A stretch of 64,000 nt of DNA from contig OX328125.1 in the NCBI GenBank assembly GCA_946811695.1, positions 39,196,336 to 39,260,335 of the forward strand. The letters are read 5' to 3'. This document shows, piece after piece, positions 54,951-64,000 of the stretch (position 1 is the stretch's first letter; the number at the start of each line of letters is the position of its first letter). This DNA comes from Gonocerus acuteangulatus (Eukaryota > Arthropoda > Insecta > Hemiptera > Coreidae). Under the pieces are notes generated by a model. It was not told the DNA's origin, did no database searches, and was given only the letters and a program-made list of their open reading frames with translations. A program made the position numbers and the translations under genes.

Positions 54951-55522
54951 CAATGTTGGGCAAAACTAAAAACTAAAACTAAAATTAAAACTAAATTCAC
55001 TTTTTGGAATAAACTAAAACTAAACTAAAAATTGCAACCTAAAAAAAAACTAAAACTAAAATTTTACTAATTAATGGATTTTAACTAAACTAAAACTAAA
55101 ACTAAATCTTTGGGAATTGACTAAAAACTAAACTAAAAATTTAGTTTAGTTTAGTTTAGTTTAGTTTTACTAAAATAACATGAATTAATATAAATCATAT
55201 GTTATTTCGATAATTAAGTAAATTATTAAAACTAATAGAACTTGTTTAAGAATAAGAAATTGTGGCTTTTTCTCGTAATTTGAAAACATATGTTCTTTGA
55301 TAAACTAAATTAGTTAACTAAAAACTAAAACTAAACTAAAATCACAAATTTAGGTCTCTTTTACTAAACTAAACTAATTGCATACTAAAAACGGAGTCCA
55401 TATGATTAATAATTATACAAATCTAAAACTAAACTAAAACTAAAAGTATAACATTAATTTAGTTTTAGTTAGGGAAAACTAACGTTAGTTTAGTTTACTA
55501 ACATTAGTTTTGCCCAACACTG
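54951..55522. mobile_element. hAT-like MITE rich in AAACTA repeats
   Basis: TIRs CAATGTTGGGCAAAACTAA and, inverted, CAGTGTTGGGCAAAACTAA begin and end the 572-bp element. Flanking 8-mers cagtatat (54943-54950) and ccgtatat (55523-55530) agree at 7 of 8. The interior is dominated by aaactaaaact on the left and its complement on the right. It is non-coding and inserted in the subfamily B Helentron-like fragment that continues at 55531. Confidence 0.88.
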
Positions 55523-55530
55523 CCGTATAT

Positions 55531-56283
55531 CTTGTTATATTGCAGCGAAACTCGGTATTCATTGTGGTCATCTAAAGAGAAAAATTCGTTGTATAAATAC
55601 ACTGAATCGGTTCATTAGGAGGGGGCTTCACTCCGGACACAAATTACTAATTTTTCATACCGGCCGTAATTTGTTGTATTCTAACAAAACTCTTTACACG
55701 TTGAGTGTATCTAGTGAGAAAGATGTGTTGTATTAATAACCTAAATCGGTCAATCGAAAGGGTGGAGGGGGTTTACTTTGTACTATTTTTGAATTGAATT
55801 CAGTCGCCAAACGTAGGTTTGCAAAGCTAACACTAGGTGCGTTGTATTCGCCCTTGGCTTTTGTCTTGATTTTGTGTTGTTTTGTTCAAACTTCTACCAC
55901 TTAGAGCGCTGAACAGGGGGAGCAGTATCCGGCTTCTCCGTTATTATTTTTATAGGGTGCTCTCTTGTTACTTTGGGACGCTTTTATTATTCATCAAGAT
56001 CAATAGACGCAAATGTGGAGTTTTTGTGTATTTATTAAGTAGTTTAGTTGTTTGAATTAACAAAACTCTGAAACCCGTCCCAAAATTCTTAGTTCTTGGA
56101 CGTTAAAATTTAAATAAATAAATTGAAAGAGCTGCTCATTACATTTGTAAAAGAGCAAAACTATTCATGTTCTAGTTTTATTTATATAGTTTATTTTAAG
56201 CAAATTATTCATGAATGCCGTGTACATTACCCAAATTCTGAGGAATTTGCTTAGTTATACAGCCCTTGCGTGAAGAATTTGTT
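55531..56283 (+). mobile_element. Helentron-like element 3-prime part, subfamily B
   Basis: It contains units of the roughly 140-bp repeat (cgaaactcggtattc, aatcggttcattaggaggg) as in 5298-6414, and the right terminus gaggaatttgcttagttata plus cagcccttgcgtg ending in oligo-T at about 56283. A SINE tail fragment (aacccgtcccaaaattctta to aaataaataaat, about 56072-56125) is embedded. Subfamily A starts directly at its 3-prime end. Confidence 0.65.
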
Positions 56284-56428
56284 TTTAGCGCGGTTCCTCC
56301 CTCCCTCATAGGGAGGAACCCCGCTTATAGGGTTGATACAATGAAACAATCCGGAAGTGCCGACTAGAAAATTTTGCGTTTCAGAACCCCTAGAGACCGA
56401 AAATAACGGTGGTTCAAATTTGTATATA

Positions 56429-56515
<87 letters not shown>

Positions 56516-57733
56516 TTATATATATATATTTGTCTGTTCGCTCATTTCTGGCTTCCCTGATGGTCCGATTTTGATGAAATTTGGTACAAAAATCCGTCGT
56601 CCAATTTGAAAGGTCAAGTTCGTTAACCAGCAAAATCCGCCCACTGGAAGATGGCATTTGGGGCGAAATTCGCGCAAAAAAAATCGTAACGCTTACGTTT
56701 TTGAGTTCATAAGCTTGTAAGTACTCTTTTTATAGGCTTCTTGGGCTAGGAAAACGAATGGAACCATTTTCAAGGCGATAGCTTTAACCGTTTTTGAGAA
56801 AATTGGAAAAATAATTTTTGAATACCGTTTTTGGTTTGGGTACTTAGAATTACGGGATTCAGTTGAAACATTATCTGCATGTTCTACTTTCATTAAAACT
56901 AATATGTTGAAAGTTTTGTTACGTTTGGAGTTAAGGAAGGGTTAGAATAAAATATTTTATGAACAGACAAGAAAAGTTTTGGGAACTTCGTATACTTTCA
57001 TTAATATCTCGAACACGGTTGGGAAATCGTGGTAAGTGGATAGAAACTATTTGAAAGCTTTCTAAATTTTCTACAAAAAATATTCTAAAACTATTTTTGA
57101 TTAGGTTATGTCAATCGGAGAAATAAGTGCTTAAAACTTCAAATACGTCTGTTTTGTTCTTAAGAACGGGTTTTTGTCGTTCTTTTTGTAATTTTTGTCT
57201 CTTTCCCTTTGTTTTTTATTGCTTTTTTTTTTTTAGTTTCTTATGTTGGGAAAATTTTGTGTGTAAAACAGGATATGAAAAATGAGACCAATTTTCTGTT
57301 GCTAGAAATAATGTAAATTTTGGGAACTTTCATTAATATCTCGAAAACGGTTGAAAATCTTGGTAAACGGAAGAATACCATTAGAAAGCTTATTAAATGC
57401 TCTACATAAAAGGTTCTAATGAAAGTTTTGATTAGGCGATGACAATCGGAGAAATAAGAGCTTAAAGCTTTAAAGTAATTGATTTCGCTTATTCGAACTG
57501 TTCTTTTTGTCTGTTTTTTATTCCTTGTTATTTTTTAATTGCTTATAGTTGGATGATGTATTCGAAAATAAAACAGGTTTAGTAAAATAACAAAAACAAT
57601 TTATTGTTAGAAATATAGAGTTCCAAGATTCCAAGACCTTGTAACTAGCGGGAAAGTTTCTAGTGATGCCGACCCTTCCAGGTAAGATTGTAAATCCTAC
57701 CTTTCAAGACTGTTGGAACCAAAACAATAACTG

Positions 57734-57880
57734 TCGGGGTTCGGTCACTGCTACTTTTATCGTAAAAATGGTTTTATTGTGCCGACGTTTCGGCTTGAAC
57801 TTCAAGCCTTCATCAGGGCTGTAAATACAAGTAGGACATATTTAACACTAATATATGCACATATCTATGTAAATATACCT

Positions 57881-57968
<88 letters not shown>

Positions 57969-58122
57969 GCATATACACATACACATATACACGCACACAT
58001 ATGTATATATATATATATGCCCACATACTTATACACATATGGGGTATGTATTATTAAGTAGCAGTGACCGAACCCGGACAATCCCTACCTTGCATCATCA
58101 ACGGTCAACGATCTCCTCTCAA
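57734..58122. mobile_element. Penelope-type foldback element with 14-bp TSD and hammerhead
   Basis: Direct repeats caaaacaataactg (57720-57733) and caaaataataactg (58123-58136), one mismatch. The inner ends tcggggttcggtcactgcta and tagcagtgaccgaacccgga are inverted. The left arm carries the hammerhead at 57784-57816. The centre is TA-rich with a few CA-type interruptions (57880-58035). The terminal motif differs from the gattcggct family at 24530, so this is a second Penelope lineage. Confidence 0.75.
57784..57816 (-). ncRNA. Hammerhead-type ribozyme motif, second lineage
   Basis: Minus strand: CTGATGA (canonical core), stem II GGCTTG / CAAGCC with a 5-base loop, GAAACGTC. The core is intact and stem II is fully paired. 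Confidence 0.75.
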
Positions 58123-58220
58123 CAAAATAATAACTGCTTCTATTTTGATCTTTCGAAATTAGACTAGGGATAAGAACGGAACCGCGCTAAGATAAGGCAG
58201 TTCCTGCGAGTCGGACTTTT

Positions 58221-59585
58221 AATCTCATGTAATTTGTTACCCCTGACTCCTTCCAGGCGACTTGCCAGGTAGTCCATACAAAGTCCCGTAAATCTCCAAT
58301 CATATTATATTCTTTATATTAACTCCAAATAACCAATGTTCATTAAAACATTTTTATATTACATGCTATTTAAAATTTGCTTGTTAAAAAAATAATTATG
58401 AAACTGTTATTGAATTTTTTTTTTTTATTTTATGTACATTTTCAGCTCTTAGAAGCATTACCTAATTTTCTATTCTCTGTTACAGGTGAGAAATATTCAA
58501 GCAGTATTATCAAAGAAGACTCATTCAATGCAAGTATTAATTCCATAATATTTTGAATTTTTATTCTTATTGTTTAGGCATAGACGTGTATACACACTAC
58601 AAAATATTATACATGAAAAAAAACTTGTTCTTTCAGTAGGGGGGGGGGAGGTATTACAAGACAGAAAAATATATTAATGCTAACCAGGATCTTACACTTC
58701 ATGTTCATTCAAATTAAATCACTTGTCTAAATTATTATATATTTAATTATAATTAATTAGTGACAATATAGCATAATCATTTATTTTCATAATGATAAAT
58801 GGCATTATTTTTTAAGAAGTTGGCCTTTTTTATATATGATTTACTTTCGAAATGGCAAAAGATCTTACATGAAAAACAATATACCTCCTCAATTTTCAAT
58901 TTAGAAGCAATTTTGATTTTAACAGAGGATTTGAGCTTTAACCTACCCGTGGAAAATAATCCTAGGTTAAGGCTCAAATGCCATATACATATTAAAATTG
59001 CTTTTGAAAAGGCGTCAAATAACGTAACACAAGTAGAGTACATAGTAATGACCATTAGAATAGTTATCAAAAGTGTGACTTTCCGCAATTTTTAAAATAA
59101 ATGGTTGTTAAAAACGTTCTTATAACATAATAATTGTTATTAGAAATGATCAGAATTATTTTTATTAAATCAAGATTAAATTCTACAAAGTACTTTCATA
59201 GCTAACTTAATATTATTGCCAATTTTTCTTGTAGCTGCAATATTTCTGACGAAAAGACTATTCAGCACTAAAATTAAAAGAAAATTGTGGAAAAACGAAT
59301 AAATATCATTCATTAATAAGAATAAAATTGATAATGTAGCCAAAACGTGGGAGACCATATTGTCCATATTGTGGGGAATGCGGTAAAACAGGAATGCCAT
59401 AGTGAGATGGGATTTCCTGCAATAAATTCTAGGGAACTTTCAATGAATGCTAGTAAATTGGCGGACTTTTTTTTAAAATGTCCGAAATGTATTGATAATT
59501 GTTTGTAAAGGTCCGAATACATTTCTGTCAGGGAATTTAGGATTTCTTTTTATTGTAAATACAGCAAAATAGAATAATAAAATAT
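58221..59585. other. AT-rich spacer, nothing recognised
   Basis: Overlapping opposite-strand frames at 58777-59095 (103 and 98 codons) lie in AT-rich DNA without a recognisable domain. A G-run lies at about 58640. Confidence 0.4.
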
Positions 59586-60701
59586 TTGAATTTGTATACA
59601 GGGCTATTTAGTACTACAACTCAAATCTTCCGTAAACAGTTCGAAAAGGATTTCATTATGATTTCAAAATCATTTTTACATTGCCGTTTAGTTGATAATA
59701 TAGTCAAGGAATTTAGTACTACAACTCAAATCTTCCATAAACAGTTCGAAAAGGATTTCATTATGATTTCAAAATCATTTTTACATTGCCGTTTAGTTGA
59801 TAATATAGTCAAGGAATTTAGTAGTACAACTCAAATCTTCCATAAACAGTTCGAAAAGGATTTCATTATGATTTCAAAATCATTTTTACATTGCCGTTTA
59901 GTTGATAATATAGTCAAGGAATTTAGTACTACAACTCAAATCTTCCATAAACAGTTCGAAAAGGATTTCATTATGATTTCAAAATCATTTTTACATTGCC
60001 GTTTAGTTGATAATATAGTCAAAAAATTTAGTACTACAACTCAAATCTTCCGTAAACAGTTCGAAAAGGATTTCATTATGATTTCAAAATCATTTTTACA
60101 TTGCCGTTTAGTTGATAATATAGTCAAGGAATTTAGTACTACAACTCAAATCTTCCATAAACAGTTCGAAAAGGATTTCATTATGATTTCAAAATCATTT
60201 TTACATTGCCGTTTAGTTGATAATATAGTCAAACAATTTAGTACTACAACTCAAATCTTCCATAAACAGTTCGAAAAGGATTTCATTATGATTTCAAAAT
60301 CATTTTTACATTGCTGTTTAGTTGATAATATAGTCAAGGAATTTAGTAGTACAACTCAAATCTTCCATAAACAGTTCGAAAAGGATTTCATTATGATTTC
60401 AAAATCATTTTTACATTGCCGTTTAGTTGATAATATAATCAAGGAATTTAGTACTACAACTCAAATCTTCCATAAACAGTTCGAAAAGGATTTCATTATG
60501 ATTTCAAAATCATTTTTACATTGCCGTTTAGTTGATAATATAGTCAAAAAATTTAGTACTACAACTCAAATCTTCCATAAACAGTTCGAAAAGGATTTCA
60601 TTATGATTTCAAAATCATTTTTACATTGCCGTTTAGTTGATAATATAGTCAAGGAATTGTTCGGCATTCGCCTAAGAGACAATGCTGAAAATATGGATTA
60701 A
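59586..60701 (+). repeat. 105-bp minisatellite, 10 units, open frame of 371 codons
   Basis: From 59607 to 60656 ten 105-bp units follow each other, each read as 35 residues beginning FSTTTQIF and ending LVDNIVKE. The unit length is a multiple of three, so the frame stays open. Nearly all differences between units (R/H, T/S, E/K/Q, R/C, V/I) change an amino acid, which does not suggest protein-level selection. The frame opens at TTG, not ATG, and no known domain is present. The flanks are Helentron-like sequence. I call it a minisatellite with an incidental open frame; a coding role is possible but unsupported. Confidence 0.8.
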
Positions 60702-61260
60702 CTTTGGTCACGTTTGGAGTTAAGGAAGATTTAGAAAAAAATATGGCAAGTACATGATTTTTGGGATTTTTGTATATTTTCTTAAATATCTTCGAACCTT
60801 CCTTGAAAAAATCTTGGTTCGTAATCGTCCGAAATCTTACTAAATTGTCTACAAAAACTGTTCTAAAGATATTTTCTTAGGGACGATCTCAGGCGGAGAA
60901 ATAAGTGCTTAAAACGTCGAACTTATTGGTTTCTTTGCTTTAAACGGTTCTTTACTCGGTGTTTTAGTGCTTATTGTTTTTTTAATTGATTTTACCAGTA
61001 AAATGTTTTGTTTTTTTTTTAGTAAAAGAAGGTATTTAAAATGAGAACCAAATTTTGTTGGTGTTGTAATAGAGCTTTTGGACGTCTAAGTCGTCGAATT
61101 AGTAATTTCCGCTACTGTAAGTTTTCAGTCCATAATGATGCCTAAATCTTCAACATTTCATGACAGTAGGTGTCTACCGCCTTTAAGTACAGTTATTTCA
61201 TACTTTCCAGATATCACTAGGGATAAGAAGTTATGGAAACGCATTGAGATGACGCGTAGA
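60702..61260 (+). mobile_element. Degraded Helentron-like element fragment
   Basis: ttggtcacgtttggagttaa, ggagaaataagtgcttaaaa and a decayed right terminus (ggaaacgcattgagatgacg at 61225-61255) follow the order of subfamily A bodies. Confidence 0.55.
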
Positions 61261-61575
61261 TAGTTACAAATGTGGCATACTGGGCTGAAAGATATCCAAA
61301 ATGCAGACTCGGCTAGAACTAAGTGGATATAAGGTCTGGAGTAGAGGGAAGGGTTGTCCTTATTTAAATGCCCTGAACTACCGGTGGCCCTTGTAGATTG
61401 AATGGAGCAGTATCACCAGCTGCAGCCCCAGCACATCTGCCGGTCCTTTCTCTCCTAGTCTCACCTGTTCTCACTCCTTCCTGGCGCTCTGTGTCGGGGA
61501 GATCTAGCTACAGGCCACCTGTACGCTTCGGCATAGTATGCCACGTTACTTAACACCGGTCTCATGGATATATAT
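61261..61575. other. GC-richer unassigned segment
   Basis: 61380-61560 is moderately GC-rich (ctgcagccccagcacatctg). It is not recognised; it may belong to the SINE-like unit next to it. Confidence 0.35.
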
Positions 61576-61576
61576 T

Positions 61577-61579
<3 letters not shown>

Positions 61580-61665
<86 letters not shown>

Positions 61666-61672
61666 GGGGGGG
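61580..61672. repeat. (TA)n(GA)n(G)n compound microsatellite
   Basis: TA (61580-61625), GA (61626-61659), then a G run to about 61675. Confidence 0.95.
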
Positions 61673-61673
61673 G

Positions 61674-61919
61674 GGGCGTGGTCAGCTCACTGGTAGAGCA
61701 CTCGACTAATATGCTGGAGGGCCTGAGTTCCAAGCTGGAACGCACCAAAGATTTTATCATCTGATTTCTTTGTTCGTGGGTTGGATTTGGGGTCCAGACC
61801 GGCTCAAGGCCCACCCAGCCTTTAATTAATTTATCAATGGGTACCTGTGTGACCTTATGCTCTAGAATCAGACACCTCTACAGTATCTGCTCGGGCCCTC
61901 GTGGCCTGTCACGTGACTG

Positions 61920-61925
<6 letters not shown>
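61674..61925 (+). mobile_element. tRNA-derived SINE-like element, second family
   Basis: gtggtcagctcactggtaga and gcactcga resemble the D-arm / A box of tRNA, and cctgagttccaagctgg the B box, about 30 bp further on. Anticodon-loop position reads ctaatat, compatible with a tRNA-Ile (AAT)-like origin. The body (ggtccagaccggctcaaggc, caatgggtacctgtgtgacc) leads into a TA array. It is unrelated to the family at 7160. Confidence 0.6.

Positions 61926-61982
<57 letters not shown>
61923..61982. repeat. (TA)n microsatellite
   Basis: About 60 bp of TA. Confidence 0.95.
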
Positions 61983-61985
<3 letters not shown>

Positions 61986-62428
61986 TATAAGAACAGCTGG
62001 TTTGTTATCTTACAATTCTAATTCCATAGTGCTATTATTGAAACTGTTTTATTTCCTCAGAGCAAGCTTTTCAGATAGTTTCCTATATCCACCATTATGC
62101 TTTTAACGCTGAGAGCAAATCAGGTCTCCTTTCCTGAAATATTGAGGAAATAAATTTAGAATGGAATAACAAAAGTAGGTTAAGAAATTTATTAAGAAGA
62201 ATTCACAGTAGTAATTCAATCGAAACTTATACCGGACTATGTTTTACGAAAATTCAGCTGAGGAATTGATAATAAAAAAAAAAAAAAACAAGTAACCAAC
62301 CTTGGTGTCTGATCTCCATTGGCCTTCCTCCAGGGCACATGTCGAGTATGCACCTGCTTTCGTCTGTGGCACTTTATTAAAATTCATTTTATTAAAAAAG
62401 TGTTTGTAGAATCAGAAGAAAATGGTCC
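61983..62428. other. AT-rich spacer
   Basis: Nothing recognised. Confidence 0.45.
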
Positions 62429-62580
62429 TTCACGCAGGTGTTGCATAACTTAGCACATTTCTCAAAATGGCGTTCCTTAGGACTTTGCTTAAAATAAAAT
62501 ATATCAATACAAAATAAACATTACTAGTATTCCTCTTTTATATTTGTAATAAACTGCTGACTCAATAATTAATTATACCA
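62429..62580 (-). mobile_element. Helentron-like 3-prime fragment, subfamily B
   Basis: On the minus strand the right terminus gtgctaagttatgcaacacc then tgcgtgaagga is recognisable. The adjoining sequence matches 33187-33310. Confidence 0.6.
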
Positions 62581-62630
62581 TGTTTCCTCCCTCCCTCCAT
62601 AGGGAGGAAACCCGCTTACGAGATTGATGA

Positions 62631-62702
<72 letters not shown>
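62581..62702 (+). mobile_element. Helentron-like left-end fragment with microsatellite
   Basis: tttcctccctccctccatag and ggaggaaacccgc form the subfamily A-type left hairpin. It is followed after a short spacer by (TA)n(CA)n at 62634-62702. The rest of the element is absent. Confidence 0.55.
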
Positions 62703-64000
62703 ATTTTGATTGATTTATTTATTACTTGTTTTTCCCTCCTTAATCATCAATTACGGTATTTAATTGAGAGATAATCTCAGTTCTAAGTATAGCGTTGGAA
62801 AGGTAATTAAATTTTACAACTATTGTGAGGTTGCAGAATGTTTTTTCGAAGAGTACTGTTTCTGGAAAATTTGTCGCTAACTAGACTTGTTTTATTAATA
62901 TCAACTTATTGATCAGTTATTACGGTTTGGGAAAGACTTGTAAACATTGACAGTGCAGAAGCTTTAAAGCAATGAAGATTTTAAAAAATTAATCGAACAT
63001 TGAAAATTAATGCATATAAGCAGAGGAAATTAGGGGTTTTCTACAAAAACAAAAAATAAATAAATAAAAAAAATAACCGAATGTACGGTTGGCAGCGCTT
63101 AACTACCTTTCTTGCCCAGTTTTACCACCTTGAGTATTAGAATTTACTTGCGATACACCCTGTATAGATGCAATGTATGTTTGTCTAGTTTTTTTTTTTT
63201 TTTGAGATGGAACAAAAATTTAAACTTACATTCAAAATTCTTCGTTTTCAGTTAAAACTCTTAAGAGCCAGGGACATGACACGTTATTTCGTCCTATTTT
63301 GTGGTTAGCATGTCTTCAGAAATAAATTGCTTTTATGTTTTTTACATTAGTCCTTTTGAATCCTTAATGATAATTTTTCAAGAAACTAGGAACTGCTAGT
63401 TGTTCTGATGTATATGGGCAGGAAATGGGAGAAGACAATAAAGAATATCATGACATCTTCTTAGAAAAAAAACAACTGAAAACTGTTTTATTGTTGTACA
63501 AACGTGGTACAATGTTATTGTTAGAAACTATGTATTTTTACTTTGGTAAAAGTCAACTCCGATTTGCTGAATATAAGTTTTTTTGTCGTCCCGAGGGGGG
63601 TAGGGGACTTGGCCCGCTGGGCCCGGCCTTTGTCTTCAAGCTAAACGAAATCAATAATCTGTTTTTGTAAGACTTATAAACTTTCTAAGACATTTCTTTG
63701 AAATGGATTTTGTGCAAAAAAACAAAATTAGAACTTTTTTTTAAATATATTTTTACACTAAATAATCCCGCATGTGCTGGCATATTTTAAGCGAAACCTA
63801 ATTTAATAATATTTAAATTTTGACTCTAATCTGTTTTACTTGACATTGTTGAAAATCTCTGTAATATTTTATTCAGAAGCCAGAATTGCGAGTGTTCTTG
63901 AATAAATCGTTCTTAGAGTTGTGCTTCATAAATACTTTTATTATAATAATGCGCCGTCATAAATCACGGTAGTTCTAGTTTCTGTGCTTATGAATGACGA
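62703..64000. other. AT-rich end of window, nothing recognised
   Basis: No supported gene. A short GC-rich patch (ggacttggcccgctgggccc) lies near 63605. The frame at 63425-63670 has no recognised domain. Confidence 0.45.

Larger units (their letters stand above)
56283..58220 (+). mobile_element. Helentron-like (HINE-like) element, subfamily A, near complete
   Basis: The left end tttttagcgcggttcctccct has a hairpin with agggaggaacc. A TA array of about 100 bp (56423-56530, with a few interruptions) begins 140 bp in. The body matches 19470-19900 and 50700-51520. The right terminus at 58177-58220 has GGAACCGCGCTAAG and a slightly changed hairpin (GCAGTTCCTGC) before oligo-T. A Penelope foldback is inserted at 57734-58122. 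Confidence 0.72.

Overview
The window is AT-rich eukaryotic DNA made almost entirely of transposable elements, simple repeats and AT-rich spacer. I found no exon or RNA gene that I would assign to the host with confidence. The mix (a Jockey-type LINE, a Penelope-like element with hammerhead ribozymes and GIY-YIG endonuclease, a mariner, several hAT-like MITEs, tRNA-derived SINEs and Helentron/DINE-1-like elements) points to an invertebrate, most likely an arthropod. I cannot name the species.

Layout. 1-683 is a 75-bp satellite running off the left edge. 4.0-6.4 kb holds two Helentron-like (HINE-like) copies. 7.1-13.4 kb holds three tRNA-derived SINEs with target-site duplications (TSDs), a Penelope-derived foldback element with a 12-bp TSD, and a 71-T tract. 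14.2-15.2 kb is a hAT-like element with a 31-bp minisatellite. 19.1-20.5 kb is a near-complete HINE-like copy. 22.4-24.1 kb is a 1.7-kb palindrome. 24.5-28.7 kb is a decayed Penelope-like element with inverted pseudo-LTRs and a 12-bp TSD, interrupted by a mariner whose transposase has lost its third catalytic residue. 30-33 kb holds two LINE 3-prime remnants and a TIR element with an 8-bp TSD. 33.1-34.3 kb is an inverted HINE-like copy. 37.0-41.3 kb is a full-length two-ORF LINE flanked by a 14-bp TSD. 42.8-44.5 kb is a palindromic hAT-like MITE nested in another hAT-like element. 48.7-58.2 kb is a stack of HINE-like copies carrying nested hAT MITEs and a Penelope foldback. 59.6-60.7 kb is a 105-bp minisatellite that keeps one frame open for 371 codons. 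The rest is microsatellite, SINE-like and unassigned sequence.

The most interesting signals are: (1) two subfamilies of the Helentron-like element whose left-end hairpin and right-end subterminal inverted repeat change together while the 3-prime terminus stays constant; (2) at least six well-formed hammerhead-type ribozyme motifs, some in inverted pairs inside short Penelope-derived foldback elements with their own TSDs; (3) a LINE copy whose structure looks intact enough for recent activity. All calls are by eye; no alignment, folding or database search was run.
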